Below are positions 54,462-63,004 of a DNA stretch of 64,000 nucleotides, one piece after another. Below the pieces are notes generated by a model. The model did not search any database, was not told the DNA's origin, and saw only the letters and a program-made list of their open reading frames with translations. Both the position numbers and the translations under genes were made by a program. Positions within the stretch are counted from its first letter, which is position 1; each line of letters begins with the position of its first letter. The DNA is from Jiulongibacter sp024742395 (GTDB lineage Bacteria > Bacteroidota > Bacteroidia > Cytophagales > Spirosomataceae), in the NCBI GenBank assembly GCA_965249455.1, contig OZ252236.1, positions 5,064,939 through 5,128,938 on the forward strand. Reading direction: 5' to 3'.

Positions 54462-55676
54462 TTAATAATGGCATCTGGCACACTCCAGACCTCCTATATC
54501 TTCTACTTTCATATTCTCTGAAGAAGCAGAATTGTGAGCTTCTAAAAGAGCATCGTAATACGCGTTTCCTTTCGCATTTACATCCGTTTGTCTGTGACAA
54601 TCAATACACCATCCCATGGTCAATGAATGCCTCTGCTCTACTACTTCCATTTGAGGAATTTCTCCGTGACAGTTTTCACAATCTAATCCTGCAACAGCCG
54701 TATGCTGAGAATGATTAAAATATGCCAAGTCTGGAAGGTTATGCACCCTTACCCACTCAATAGGCTGATCTGTTTCCAGAGCGGTGTAAATTTTTTGAAT
54801 GTTTGGAGAGCCCTGCTTGATAGTGTTGTGGCAGTTCATACATATACTTGCCGAAGGAATACCGGCTTGCTTTCCTTTGTACACGCCCGTATGACAGTAA
54901 GCACAATTAATTTCCATATCTCCTGCATGTAATTTATGCGAGAATGGAATTGGCTGCGTAGGTGCATATCCCTGGTGAACACCTATACTGTAGAGACCAT
55001 CAAAAGTGGCTTTAGCTCCAAATAATAGGAAAAGAACTACTATAGCATTTCTAACCGTTGCGTTTTGAAACACATTTTTCAAACCACCGCTGATTCTTTC
55101 ACCAAACCCTCTGGTATCAATTTCTCCACCATCAGCTTTAGTAATCTGAGATAACAAGTTCAATACAGCCAGAAGGGCCACGAGAACAAGTCCCATTATA
55201 ACTAATAGTGCTATAAGGACAATGTTAAACACGCTACTACTTCCTGAATCAGCTGTAGCAGCAGCAGCCGTACCCGCACCGCCATCAGCAGCAACCGGTG
55301 CAGCCTCATTCGCTTGTTTTACATAAGCCAAAATGCCTGAAATTTCGGCATCTCCAAAACTTTGGAAGGCTGTCATCTGCGTTTTGTTGTATTTCTCATA
55401 CAACTCAACTGCGTAATCATCTCCACTTGCTATTACAGCAGCCGGGTTCTGAATCCATTCTTTCAGCCACTGATAGTCTCTCCTCTCTTCAATTCCTTTT
55501 AAACCCGGGCCTACCACTACAGCATCATCATAGGCATGACACTGTGCACAGTTATTTTTGAACAACTTTTCACCTAAAGCAGGATCGCCATCGGCTGAAC
55601 CTTGACCAAATGTTAATGGGGCGGCAGATAAAGAAAGTAATAATAGAAGAAGAATTCTTATATGCGATTTGTACAT
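54462..55676 (-). CDS. actA: ACIII subunit ActA, multiheme cytochrome c
   Basis: A 404-residue exported protein starting MYKSHIRILLLLLLSLS. The frame opens earlier at 55724, but the promoter box occupies 55712-55719, so 55676 is the start. A signal peptide is followed by an N-terminal c-type domain (CAQCH near 42), an Ala-rich linker, a membrane helix (about 150-175), another helix, then CAYCH, CMNCH, CENCH, CIDCH and CARCH, the last just before the C-terminus. Six CxxCH motifs in total, where ActA is classically pentaheme. It collects electrons from ActB. First gene of the operon. Confidence 0.95.
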   Translation of the reverse strand: MYKSHIRILLLLLLSLSAAPLTFGQGSADGDPALGEKLFKNNCAQCHAYDDAVVVGPGLKGIEERRDYQWLKEWIQNPAAVIASGDDYAVELYEKYNKTQMTAFQSFGDAEISGILAYVKQANEAAPVAADGGAGTAAAATADSGSSSVFNIVLIALLVIMGLVLVALLAVLNLLSQITKADGGEIDTRGFGERISGGLKNVFQNATVRNAIVVLFLLFGAKATFDGLYSIGVHQGYAPTQPIPFSHKLHAGDMEINCAYCHTGVYKGKQAGIPSASICMNCHNTIKQGSPNIQKIYTALETDQPIEWVRVHNLPDLAYFNHSQHTAVAGLDCENCHGEIPQMEVVEQRHSLTMGWCIDCHRQTDVNAKGNAYYDALLEAHNSASSENMKVEDIGGLECARCHY

Positions 55677-55711
55677 ATCTCTATTATATATAGATGCTTT
55701 TTTTGTGAGTG

Positions 55712-55741
55712 CAAATCTAGCCATGGAAAAAGTTCCATCAA
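55712..55741 (-). promoter_or_regulatory. Promoter of the act-cta respiratory operon
   Basis: On the minus strand TTG (55741-55739), a 19-bp spacer and TAGATTTG (55719-55712) match the Bacteroidota consensus. The actA ATG at 55676 lies about 30 nt past the expected start. Confidence 0.8.
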
Positions 55742-55829
55742 AAGAGAACTTTGATTTTTTGGGTAGTACTTCTCAATTTAGAATTATTTTAAATAAGATT
55801 GTAACAATCTGATACCTAGACCTCTATAA

Positions 55830-55881
55830 ACAAAAATACCATTCGAAAATCTACCGAAGCGGTAGGATAACGAATGGTATT
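55830..55881 (-). terminator. Terminator after tRNA-Cys
   Basis: AATACCATTCG (55835-55845) pairs with CGAATGGTATT (55871-55881). A nested CTACC/GGTAG stem makes a branched hairpin, and the minus strand continues with TTTTTG. The plus strand also has a short T-run, so it may work in both directions. Confidence 0.75.
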
Positions 55882-55932
55882 TTAGCAAGATTAACAAATC
55901 GAATACAATAATCAATCGTTTCGATTCTAGTG

Positions 55933-56003
55933 AGGTCTCGAGCGGATTCGAACCGCTGTACATGGTTTTGCAGACCACTGCCTAGCCACTCGGCCACGAG
56001 ACC
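55933..56003 (-). tRNA. tRNA-Cys (GCA)
   Basis: A 71-nt tRNA. Acceptor GGTCTCG/CGAGACC is perfect, anticodon GCA corresponds to 55969-55971, the T-loop is GGTTCGAATCC and the discriminator is U, as usual for Cys. Confidence 0.95.
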
Positions 56004-56050
56004 TTTTTAGTTTTATTTCAAATCCTCTTATCCTGATTTGAAAAGGTCTG

Positions 56051-56081
56051 CAAAGCTACAATTACACTACGATACGTACAA
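56051..56081 (-). promoter_or_regulatory. Promoter of tRNA-Cys
   Basis: On the minus strand TTG (56081-56079), a 20-bp spacer and TAGCTTTG (56058-56051) match the consensus. The tRNA 5' end is 47 bp downstream. Confidence 0.75.
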
Positions 56082-56101
56082 GAAGCTTTGAGACAATTTT
56101 A

Positions 56102-56134
56102 AATAAAGGCCGGCCAAATCAGCCGACCTTTATT
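56102..56134 (-). terminator. Terminator after rpsA
   Basis: AATAAAGG plus CGGC pairs with GCCG plus CCTTTATT across one bulged base, and the minus strand ends in TTTATTTAAAA. It lies 43 bp past the rpsA stop. Confidence 0.75.
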
Positions 56135-56176
56135 CCATCTATTTAAGCATCAGAGCCTTTCGACTCCTTACTTTTT

Positions 56177-57955
56177 TTATTTTTTCTTCTTAGGAGCTTC
56201 CATTTCTGCCTTAAGAGCAGCTAAAGCATCCAAATCACCCAGTGTAGCCTTCTCAGAAGATTGTGAGCTTGCAGCTGCTTTAGGAGAAGATTTCTTCTTC
56301 TTAGCTACTACTTCCTCTTCTGAACCATCCCAGGTTTTCGTATGAGAAAGAACAATTCTTCTTTCTTCTTTATTAAACTCAGTTACGATAAACGGAAGCT
56401 TATCACCAACCTCTGCCAAAGATCCATCTTCTTTAGATAGTTGCTTAAGTAATGCCGTTCCTTCAATACCGTAAGGAAGCTCAAGATTTACACCTTTATC
56501 TGCTTTGGAGATAACTGTACACTCATGAGTAGTACCCACAGCGAAAGTATCTTCAAATGCGTCCCAAGGGTTCTCTTCAAGGTGCTTATGGCTTAGAGCC
56601 AATCTTCTGTTCTCACCATCAAGTTCAAGAACCTTCACCTCAAGCTCGTCTCCGATCTTTACGAAATCAGATGGGTGCTTAATTTTCTTCGTCCAAGAAA
56701 GGTCAGAAACGTGTACCAGACCGTCTATTCCTTCTTCAAGCTCTAAGAAAAGACCAAAGTTTGTAAGGTTTCTTACAGTTCCTTTGTGATCAGTTCCTAC
56801 AGCATATTTACTTAGTAGGTCTTGCTTAGTCCAAGGATCTTCAGTCAATTGCTTAATACCAAGAGACATTTTTCTCTCTTCCTTGTCCATTGTAAGAACC
56901 TTCGCTTCAATCTCATCTCCAATTTGAAGGAAATCTGAAGGGTTACGTAAATGCTGAGACCAAGACATTTCAGAAACGTGGATCAGACCTTCTACGCCTG
57001 GCTTAATTTCTAAGAAAGCACCGTAATCTGCAATGTTTACGATCTTACCTTTCACTGTAGAACCTACTTCCAGGTCTGCAGCCAATGAATCCCATGGATG
57101 AGCCTCAAGCTGCTTCATACCAAGAGAGATACGCTTCTTATCTTCATCAAAATCAAGTACAACGACATTGATCTTGTCATCAAGATTAAGAATCTCGTTC
57201 GGATGATTAACACGGCCCCAGCTGATGTCTGTGATGTGCAATAAGCCATCAACACCACCAAGGTCAATAAACACACCGAAGTTTGTGATATTTTTCACAA
57301 CACCCTCAAGAACCTGACCCTTATCAAGGTTAGTCAAGATTTGCTGACGCTGCTTCTCAAGATCTTTCTCAATCAATACTTTATGAGAAACCACTACGTT
57401 GTCGTTAGCGTGGTTAATCTTAACCACTTTAACTTCCATTTCTTTGTTAACGAAAACATCGAAGTCACGGATAGGCTTCACATCAATCTGAGAACCTGGC
57501 AAGAATGCCTCGATTCCGTGGATATCAACGATTAAACCACCCTTAGTACGACGCTTCACGAATGCATTCATGATAGTGTCTTCTTCGAAAGCCTTCTCAA
57601 TATTGCTCCAAGCAGTAAGTATTCTCGCTTTCTTACGAGAAATTACTAATTGACCTAAAGCATCCTCCTGCTTTTCAATAAAAACCTCAACAGTATCACC
57701 AGCCTTAAGATTTGGCAGGTCACGGAATTCAGATCTTGATACGATACCGTCAGATTTGAAACCAATGTTTAGCAATACTTCACGATCAGAAACACCCACT
57801 ACAGTGGCAATAACTACATCCTTCTCCTGGATTACGTTTAATGTTTCTTCGTACGTTTTTGCTAATTCTTCTTTTTCAGCAGCAGAATAACCTCCGCCAA
57901 TACCTTTCTTGGAAACTCTTTCCCAGTCAAATTCGGGAAACTCTTGATTTGTCAT
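56177..57955 (-). CDS. rpsA: 30S ribosomal protein S1
   Basis: About 592 residues, starting MTNQEFPEFDWERV. The longer frame start at 57985 is less likely since it adds an unconserved stretch. Six S1-type RNA-binding repeats can be followed. The central ones show VKNITNFGVFIDLGGVDGLLHITDISWGR, IADYGAFLEIKPGVEGLIHVSEMSW and LTNFGLFLELEEGIDGLVHVSDLSW (each cut to key parts). The C-terminal tail is lysine-rich and ends PKKKK. It helps mRNAs with weak Shine-Dalgarno sequences bind, which fits the genes here. Confidence 0.96.
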   Translation of the reverse strand: MTNQEFPEFDWERVSKKGIGGGYSAAEKEELAKTYEETLNVIQEKDVVIATVVGVSDREVLLNIGFKSDGIVSRSEFRDLPNLKAGDTVEVFIEKQEDALGQLVISRKKARILTAWSNIEKAFEEDTIMNAFVKRRTKGGLIVDIHGIEAFLPGSQIDVKPIRDFDVFVNKEMEVKVVKINHANDNVVVSHKVLIEKDLEKQRQQILTNLDKGQVLEGVVKNITNFGVFIDLGGVDGLLHITDISWGRVNHPNEILNLDDKINVVVLDFDEDKKRISLGMKQLEAHPWDSLAADLEVGSTVKGKIVNIADYGAFLEIKPGVEGLIHVSEMSWSQHLRNPSDFLQIGDEIEAKVLTMDKEERKMSLGIKQLTEDPWTKQDLLSKYAVGTDHKGTVRNLTNFGLFLELEEGIDGLVHVSDLSWTKKIKHPSDFVKIGDELEVKVLELDGENRRLALSHKHLEENPWDAFEDTFAVGTTHECTVISKADKGVNLELPYGIEGTALLKQLSKEDGSLAEVGDKLPFIVTEFNKEERRIVLSHTKTWDGSEEEVVAKKKKSSPKAAASSQSSEKATLGDLDALAALKAEMEAPKKKK

Positions 57956-58050
57956 AAGTATTTGATAAATAGCTCTCTTATACATCTACAACCCGAGCTT
58001 ATGGCCATAGAAATTGGTTAAACATAAATCACCCTTTCTAAAAAGGACTG

Positions 58051-58081
58051 CAAAAGTAGAAAATTGGAAGAAAATAAGCAA
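58051..58081 (-). promoter_or_regulatory. Promoter of rpsA
   Basis: On the minus strand TTG (58081-58079), a 20-bp spacer and TACTTTTG (58058-58051) match the consensus. The leader to the ATG at 57955 is about 90 nt. Confidence 0.75.
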
Positions 58082-58101
58082 GAAGATGATCGCTATTCTC
58101 T

Positions 58102-58611
58102 TTAAGCTGAGTGACTACGGCTCAGATAAGGTGCCCATTTATCAGCTGCACTACCAGAGAAGTCTCTCAGGAAAGTCACAAACGTAGGCTTATAGGGTTT
58201 TCTGACCATGGTCATCTGAGCTTCTTCAGGTGTGAAATCACCCTTTGTTCCGTTGCAGCGTTTACAGGCTGCCACCAGATTATCCCAGTTGGTTTTACCT
58301 CCCCGAGATTTTGGCATGACATGATCTAAGGTCAATTCTCTTTTGGCACCGCAATAAACGCACTGATGGCCGTCTCTTTTAAGAATGTTTTGCCGGTTTA
58401 GTACCACACCTTTGTAAGGGACTTTTACATAGTGATGAAGCTTAATTACAGAAGGAAGTGGGTAAGAGGTTGAAATAGTTCTTAGCCGTGCCCTTTCATC
58501 GTCTTTTAACAACTCGGCTTTGTTTAAGTACACCAATAAAAAAGCTTTTGGTACGGTACACACACTGATAGCACTGTAATCGGCATTCAGGACTAATACT
58601 TTCCTACCCAT
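58102..58611 (-). CDS. HNH endonuclease domain protein
   Basis: A 169-residue protein. An N-terminal stretch (MGRKVLVLNADYSAISVCTVPKAFLLVYLNKAELL) is typical of a widespread bacterial HNH family. The nuclease core has CVYCG, LTLDHVMPKSRGGKTNWDNLVAACKRCNGTKG (about 84-125) with zinc Cys pairs and the catalytic His in DHVMP. The function of this family in cells is unsettled. It is downstream of smpB on the same strand, and a strong hairpin precedes its ATG by 6 bp. Confidence 0.9.
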   Translation of the reverse strand: MGRKVLVLNADYSAISVCTVPKAFLLVYLNKAELLKDDERARLRTISTSYPLPSVIKLHHYVKVPYKGVVLNRQNILKRDGHQCVYCGAKRELTLDHVMPKSRGGKTNWDNLVAACKRCNGTKGDFTPEEAQMTMVRKPYKPTFVTFLRDFSGSAADKWAPYLSRSHSA

Positions 58612-58617
58612 AAAGTT

Positions 58618-58657
58618 TCTCTTAAAAATTCAGTCTAATATACTGATTCTTAAGAGA
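58618..58657 (-). promoter_or_regulatory. Hairpin leader immediately upstream of the HNH gene
   Basis: TCTCTTAA and CAGT pair with ACTG and TTAAGAGA, about 14 bp with small mismatches. It lies 7 bp before the HNH start codon and 32 bp after the smpB stop. It has no T-run. It could hide the ribosome entry site or mark a processing point. Confidence 0.5.
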
Positions 58658-58688
58658 ATTGAAGAAATAAATGTATGTTAAGTAATGA

Positions 58689-59144
58689 TTAAAACTTACG
58701 ACTCTCCTGCCTTTCTACATCTCTCGCCTTAATGCTTTCTCGTTTATCGTATAGTTTTTTACCCTTTGCTAAGGCAATATTAATCTTTGCCAAGCCTTTG
58801 TCATTGATAAACACTTTTGTGGGAATAACCGTTAAACCAACGTCTTTCAGCTTTTCCTGAAGCTTTTTGAGTTCTCTCTTCTGAAGAAGCAATTTTCGCT
58901 CTCTGAGCGGTTCATGATTATAATGGGTACCGAATTCATAAGCCGCAATGTTCAAGTTCTTTATATAGAGTTCGCCATCTGCAAAATAACAATAGGCATC
59001 AGAAATATTTACCTTCCCCATTCTGATGGATTTAATCTCTGTACCCTTAAGTACCACTCCGGCGGTATAAGTATCAATAAACTGATATTCAAAAGAAGCT
59101 CTGCGGTTCTTTATCTCAATTTTACCTGAAATGTTTTTGCTCAT
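58689..59144 (-). CDS. smpB: SsrA-binding protein SmpB
   Basis: A 151-residue partner of tmRNA in ribosome rescue. It has the N-terminal KIEIKNRRASFEYQFIDTYTAGVVLKGTEIKSIR (cut here), DAYCYFADGELYIKNLNIAAYEFG, and the C-terminal basic tail with KKLYDKRESIKARDVERQESRKF that folds in the decoding site. The tmRNA gene is not seen in this window. Confidence 0.97.
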   Translation of the reverse strand: MSKNISGKIEIKNRRASFEYQFIDTYTAGVVLKGTEIKSIRMGKVNISDAYCYFADGELYIKNLNIAAYEFGTHYNHEPLRERKLLLQKRELKKLQEKLKDVGLTVIPTKVFINDKGLAKINIALAKGKKLYDKRESIKARDVERQESRKF

Positions 59145-59164
59145 TGTATTATTCTAAAAACACA

Positions 59165-59172
59165 CAAAGGTA
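59165..59172 (-). promoter_or_regulatory. -7 box of the smpB promoter
   Basis: The minus strand reads TACCTTTG, 20 bp before the smpB ATG. No exact TTG at -33, so moderate support. Confidence 0.5.
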
Positions 59173-59247
59173 TAAAGAATGACCGCCATTGAATTAAGAA
59201 AACAGAAGTACTTAGGTATTAGTAGAAGTGGTTTCTTGAAAAAATAA

Positions 59248-59278
59248 AATCCCTGCCTCAATTTTAGTGACAGGGATT
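59248..59278 (-). terminator. Terminator of the candidate small RNA
   Basis: AATCCCTG and CAGGGATT form an 8-bp stem around a 15-nt loop. The minus strand continues with TTTTATTTTTTC. Confidence 0.75.
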
Positions 59279-59317
59279 CCGACTTACGTGCTTTCCTAAT
59301 AATCCATGTGTAGCCAT
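59264..59317 (-). CDS. Very short ORF inside the candidate small RNA
   Basis: A 17-codon frame, MATHGLLGKHVSRNPCH, ends within the loop of the terminator hairpin. Overlap of the last codons with the terminator stem recalls leader peptides. It has no visible Shine-Dalgarno. It may be chance. Confidence 0.2.
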   Translation of the reverse strand: MATHGLLGKHVSRNPCH

Positions 59318-59396
59318 GTAAACATGACGTCAACTGCGGATTAAATCTTTATGAATCATACGATTCAAATATCTTTAGTGTGTGGTGTCAAGAGAA

Positions 59397-59427
59397 CAAA
59401 TGTATGTACTAGCTTTCAAAATTGCAA
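59397..59427 (-). promoter_or_regulatory. Promoter of the candidate small RNA
   Basis: On the minus strand TTG (59427-59425), a 20-bp spacer and TACATTTG (59404-59397) match TTG-N17-23-TAnnTTTG exactly. Confidence 0.65.
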
Positions 59428-59597
59428 TGCTTTACCCACACGAACTTTACAAATCTTCTTTCATTAACAAAACTAAAACTTGTTTAATTCAGTTACGCAT
59501 ACTGGAATTACGAATACTGTGCCAAGATCGTTGCCAACAATTTTCTTAAATATTTGAAAATATTTTTATACCTGAATATAAGCATGTTACAAAATAT

Positions 59598-59631
59598 TTG
59601 AGTCTAAATCAAATTCTTGTTCGTAATTTTG
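59598..59631 (+). promoter_or_regulatory. Promoter of hflX
   Basis: TTG at 59598, a 23-bp spacer and TAATTTTG at 59624-59631 fit the consensus at its upper spacing. The start codon is 38 bp downstream. Confidence 0.6.
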
Positions 59632-59668
59632 GCACAGCCATTTTAATCAAAGTTTAAATAGAAATATA

Positions 59669-60934
59669 TTGCTGAATACCCCATTAATATCGACCTCAAA
59701 AAAGAAGGAAAAATGTGTGTTGGTAGGTCTGATTAGTAGAGATCAAAACAAAGAAAAGACCAAAGAATACCTGGATGAGTTGGCTTTTTTAGCCACCACA
59801 GCCGGTCTTATCACCAAAAAAACTTTTGTTCAGAGCCTTCCTTCGCCTGATAATAAGACTTTTGTAGGTAAGGGAAAACTGGAAGAAATACAAACCTGGA
59901 TAGACGCTAACCCGGTAGATGCCATTGTTTTTGATGATGACCTCTCCCCCTCTCAGGTAAGAAACCTGGAGCACAGCTTCAAAGAAATAAAGGTACTGGA
60001 CAGAAGTCTGCTGATTCTGAACATTTTCTCGCAAAGAGCAAAAACCGATCAGGCAAAAAAACAAGTGGAGCTGGCTCAATATCAATACTTATTTCCACGA
60101 CTTACCAGAATGTGGACTCACCTTAGCCGCCAGAAAGGTGGAGTAGGCATGCGTGGACCCGGTGAAAAAGAACTGGAAACTGATAAACGTATAGTAAGAG
60201 ACAGAATCTCCTTTCTGAAGAGTAAACTTGTCAAAATAGACAAACAAGCCATGACTCAGCGGAAAGAGAGAAACAGGCTGGTGCGTGTAGCATTGGTGGG
60301 ATATACCAATGTAGGGAAGTCTACCTTAATGAGAGTACTGGCCAAAGCTGATGTATTTGCAGAGAATAAACTCTTTGCCACAATTGACTCCACGGTGCGT
60401 AAGTTGGTTATTGGTAACATCCCCTTTCTTTTAACAGATACCGTAGGATTTATACGTAAACTGCCTACCACGCTAATTGAGTCTTTTAAATCTACGCTGG
60501 ATGAAATCAGAGAGGCAGACATTCTCATACATGTGGTAGACATTTCTCATAAGTCTTTTGAGGAGCAAATTGACGTGGTGAACACTACGCTGGCTGAAAT
60601 TGGAGCTGCCGATAAGCCCACAGTACTGGTTTTTAACAAGCTAGACCTTTACAAGCCGGAATCTGAAGAGGGGCTAGACAGCCATTTGGCTACAGAAGAA
60701 GACCTTCAAGTAAATCTGAAGCGATTAAAAAACAGTTACCTGAATAAGAATACAGAGAATGTGGTCTTTATCTCTGCTGAGAATAAGGAGAATATTGCTG
60801 AGCTTAGGGATACTTTAAATACCCTTTTAGCTGAAAGACATTTTGCTATTTATCCCAATTGGGACCCTAAGCAAAACCCACTATATGACTGGCAAGGTCA
60901 GATAGATCAGGATAATCAAGAACAGGCGGATTAA
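59669..60934 (+). CDS. hflX: GTPase HflX
   Basis: A 421-residue ribosome-associated GTPase that splits stalled ribosomes. It has an N-terminal domain with VGKGKLEEI-like FVGKGKLEEIQTWID, a coiled-coil linker region with GVGMRGPGEKELETDKR, then the G domain: G1 GYTNVGKST, G2-like ATIDST, G3 DTVGFIRKLP and G4 NKLD. The start is a TTG at 59669, since no ATG is in a suitable place. The C-terminus is short, lacking a long extra domain. Confidence 0.96.
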   Translation: MLNTPLISTSKKKEKCVLVGLISRDQNKEKTKEYLDELAFLATTAGLITKKTFVQSLPSPDNKTFVGKGKLEEIQTWIDANPVDAIVFDDDLSPSQVRNLEHSFKEIKVLDRSLLILNIFSQRAKTDQAKKQVELAQYQYLFPRLTRMWTHLSRQKGGVGMRGPGEKELETDKRIVRDRISFLKSKLVKIDKQAMTQRKERNRLVRVALVGYTNVGKSTLMRVLAKADVFAENKLFATIDSTVRKLVIGNIPFLLTDTVGFIRKLPTTLIESFKSTLDEIREADILIHVVDISHKSFEEQIDVVNTTLAEIGAADKPTVLVFNKLDLYKPESEEGLDSHLATEEDLQVNLKRLKNSYLNKNTENVVFISAENKENIAELRDTLNTLLAERHFAIYPNWDPKQNPLYDWQGQIDQDNQEQAD

Positions 60935-60963
60935 ATCAACTTTTAGGGATTTAAAAAATCACT

Positions 60964-60971
60964 TATTTTTG
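60964..60971 (+). promoter_or_regulatory. -7 box of the tRNA-Arg promoter
   Basis: TATTTTTG fits TAnnTTTG, 13 bp before the tRNA. The -33 element is not exact. Confidence 0.5.
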
Positions 60972-60983
60972 CCGCATTCTTAT

Positions 60984-61055
60984 AGCCCCGTAGTTCAACG
61001 GATAGAATAGAAGTTTCCTAAACTTTAGATCCAGGTTCGATTCCTGGCGGGGCTA
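60984..61055 (+). tRNA. tRNA-Arg (CCT)
   Basis: Acceptor AGCCCCG/CGGGGCT is perfect. Anticodon CCT is at 61017-61019, the T-loop is GGTTCGATTCC and the discriminator is A. It stands alone at the edge of a degenerate region. Confidence 0.95.
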
Positions 61056-61061
61056 CATTAA

Positions 61062-61089
61062 AACCTTATAATTATCTTATTATAAGGTT
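61062..61089 (+). terminator. Hairpin after tRNA-Arg
   Basis: AACCTTATAAT and ATTATAAGGTT form a perfect 11-bp stem with a 6-nt loop. There is no following T-run, so termination may be weak. Confidence 0.5.
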
Positions 61090-61663
61090 ACTATAAATAG
61101 CTTTCTAATTATTTACAAGTGAGTGTACCAGTAAATTGTAGTTCCTTAACCAACCTTCTATTACAATTCTATTTTTTATGATATTTCAATACCAAATAGC
61201 TGGCATATAACGAAACCGCAACCTCAATTACGCGACATATATTCTCCTTTCTTGTTTGAAGGCACTTGAATTTCATTCAAACCGCATGACTCTCTCTTGT
61301 TCCAGCTATCTGACCTTTTTTAGCTCATTAACTTCCAAACCTCAATATCACTAATAAAAAGTGTAGAAAGTAGCTTAACGGATTTCATTTTTACTTAAAA
61401 TGGTGTCTGCATAAATACCTAGATCAAACTCCCTTATGATTTTGGCAAATTGATCCAATCCTCGAAAGCTATAGGTTTCCCTCGTTTCAAACTATAGTTT
61501 AATTTGATTATTTATATCCGACTTATTAATCGGGGCTTGAATTAAGTATTAAAACATACAATAAAAACCCAAACTACTCATTGAAAATAAAATTAATAAT
61601 TGACCTATCAATTTTTACTGAGGTTAAAAGAATTGCTAATTTATCCTGTTCCTTCAACAGTAA

Positions 61664-62038
61664 AGCCTTAAACATTTTAAAAAAATCAAATACTACTTTG
61701 AGCCAGAAGACCTAAAAAAGCCTTTCAGGAATTTCGACCGATTGTACGTTTTCAATGCCGAAACTAAATTATTCCTTAAATAATTCGACATAGTACAGGA
61801 AGAAATTACGGATGAAGTAATACCATGACATGCAGTAAAGTTTTCAGCTTCTGAGATCATGAACAATATAAATTCAAGACCCACCGGACTTAATATGAAG
61901 CTCAAAAAAGTTGGCACAAAGCTTTTAAAACTTAAAGAAAAAAAGACGGCCTGTCCGGTGAAGTTAGATGCTATTGGGTATTACAAAGAAATGACCTCAA
62001 GAGATCAAGGTTTGAACAAAACATTGAGAAGAATCTAG
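61664..62038 (+). pseudogene. Degenerate coding remnant, possibly transposase-like
   Basis: One frame stays protein-like for 125 codons, interrupted by TAA at 61781 and TGA at 61826. Fragments include KYYFEPEDL, FDRLYVFNAETKLFL, SASEIMNNINSRPTGLNMK and GYYKEMTSRDQGLNKTLRR. The first two recall the region after the catalytic core of Mu/rve-type transposases (pattern YxPEDL...YVFN). That similarity is from memory and weak. The last 59 codons from ATG 61859 are open. Confidence 0.35.
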
Positions 62039-62746
62039 CCGGGGAAAGCCCTGCAAAGTCAAATAAACAATTACAATTAAATAACTCCAATTGAACTAAG
62101 TAAACTTAATCGGAAATATAGGCCAAAACCCAGAAACGAAGCAATTTGAAAACGAAGAACTACACCAAAGATGGTATTAAATTATAATCTACAAAGGTAA
62201 TAGCAAATGAAATTGAGCTATTAGATTAGTAGCCAGATTAACAAATTGGAAATATCAGCTACTAAAGGAAAATGTAATACTTATAGGAGAAGAACAGTTG
62301 ACTATAGCAAAATAATAAACAACTTCAATAGTAACATTTAGCACTTTCTTACCAGTCATAATGGTCTTATCCAGAGCCAATTAGAAAAATTAAATGCTTA
62401 GTAAATGATACAATTGTTCCGACCAGAAAAGCATAAACATTGTGTACTACTATGGCCTCGATTTTTTTAATATTCTTATGGCTCCTACCCTTTGCCTAGT
62501 CAGTTGGATAAGAGAAGGTTTTCATCCTGAAAGCATTAAGAATTAATATATAAAACTGTTCAATTGAGCAAGAAAAAGCCCATCCATCCAGACAGGCTTC
62601 TTAACTTATAAGAGGGGTCGAATTTCAAAGCATTTATTAAGATTACAATTAAATGTAGCCATTTTACAAATTCCTTTCTGGCAACAATTCAATAAAACTA
62701 CGTATTCAAAAGAGTTGCAGATTAATTGGTCTATGAATTTTGGATT

Positions 62747-62785
62747 GACTTTTGCAATTGAAAGTCTAACAGGCTACTGTTTAAT
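62747..62785 (+). repeat. Direct repeat, copy 1 (partner 63005-63043)
   Basis: GACTTTTGCAA, 14 bp, GGCTACTG and TAATC occur in this order. Both copies have identical spacing (25 bp between the starts of the first two boxes). Confidence 0.5.
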
Positions 62786-63004
62786 CACATTATATTTAGA
62801 GGCAAACTCATCTGCTTTCAGAACAGCCTATTAAAAAATTATTGCTCAAACATTGCAGCCGTTAGAGTCCTATAAAAAAAGTAGTATTGTCTAAAAAAAA
62901 TAGATAATCTTAAGAAGTAGCTGTTTGATTCCCAAACAATTTATACTTCATTAAACCTACGCATAAAAAAGAACCACAGATCATAAAGAATTAAATACTG
63001 GTTC

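Larger units (their letters stand above)
59238..59390 (-). ncRNA. Candidate small RNA (~150 nt) between smpB and hflX
   Basis: A consensus promoter at 59397-59427 points left. A terminator-type hairpin (AATCCCTG/CAGGGATT, 59248-59278) follows about 115-145 nt on, and the minus strand then reads TTTTATTTTTTC. Between them are a TGAATC-GTAT-GATTCA hairpin and an AATCC/GGATT long-range stem. No gene over 20 codons fits. It explains most of the 524-bp gap 59145-59668. It might instead be the leader of smpB, or code for the short ORF listed separately. Confidence 0.5.

Noticed and set aside
55677..55724. Longer N-terminus of ActA
   Set aside because: The promoter's TAGATTTG box falls inside it, and the next Met begins a proper signal peptide.
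59145..59668. tmRNA (ssrA) next to smpB
   Set aside because: No tRNA-Ala-like ends or tag-peptide frame could be found in this gap.
60984..61055. tRNA-Arg as an attachment site for an integrated element
   Set aside because: No copy of the tRNA 3' end was found further right in the window, so there is no evidence of flanking repeats. An element extending beyond the edge cannot be excluded.
61693..61917. A 74-codon minus-strand open frame in the gene-free region
   Set aside because: It is antisense to the protein-like degenerate frame at 61664-62038 and has no promoter, ribosome site or recognisable motif.
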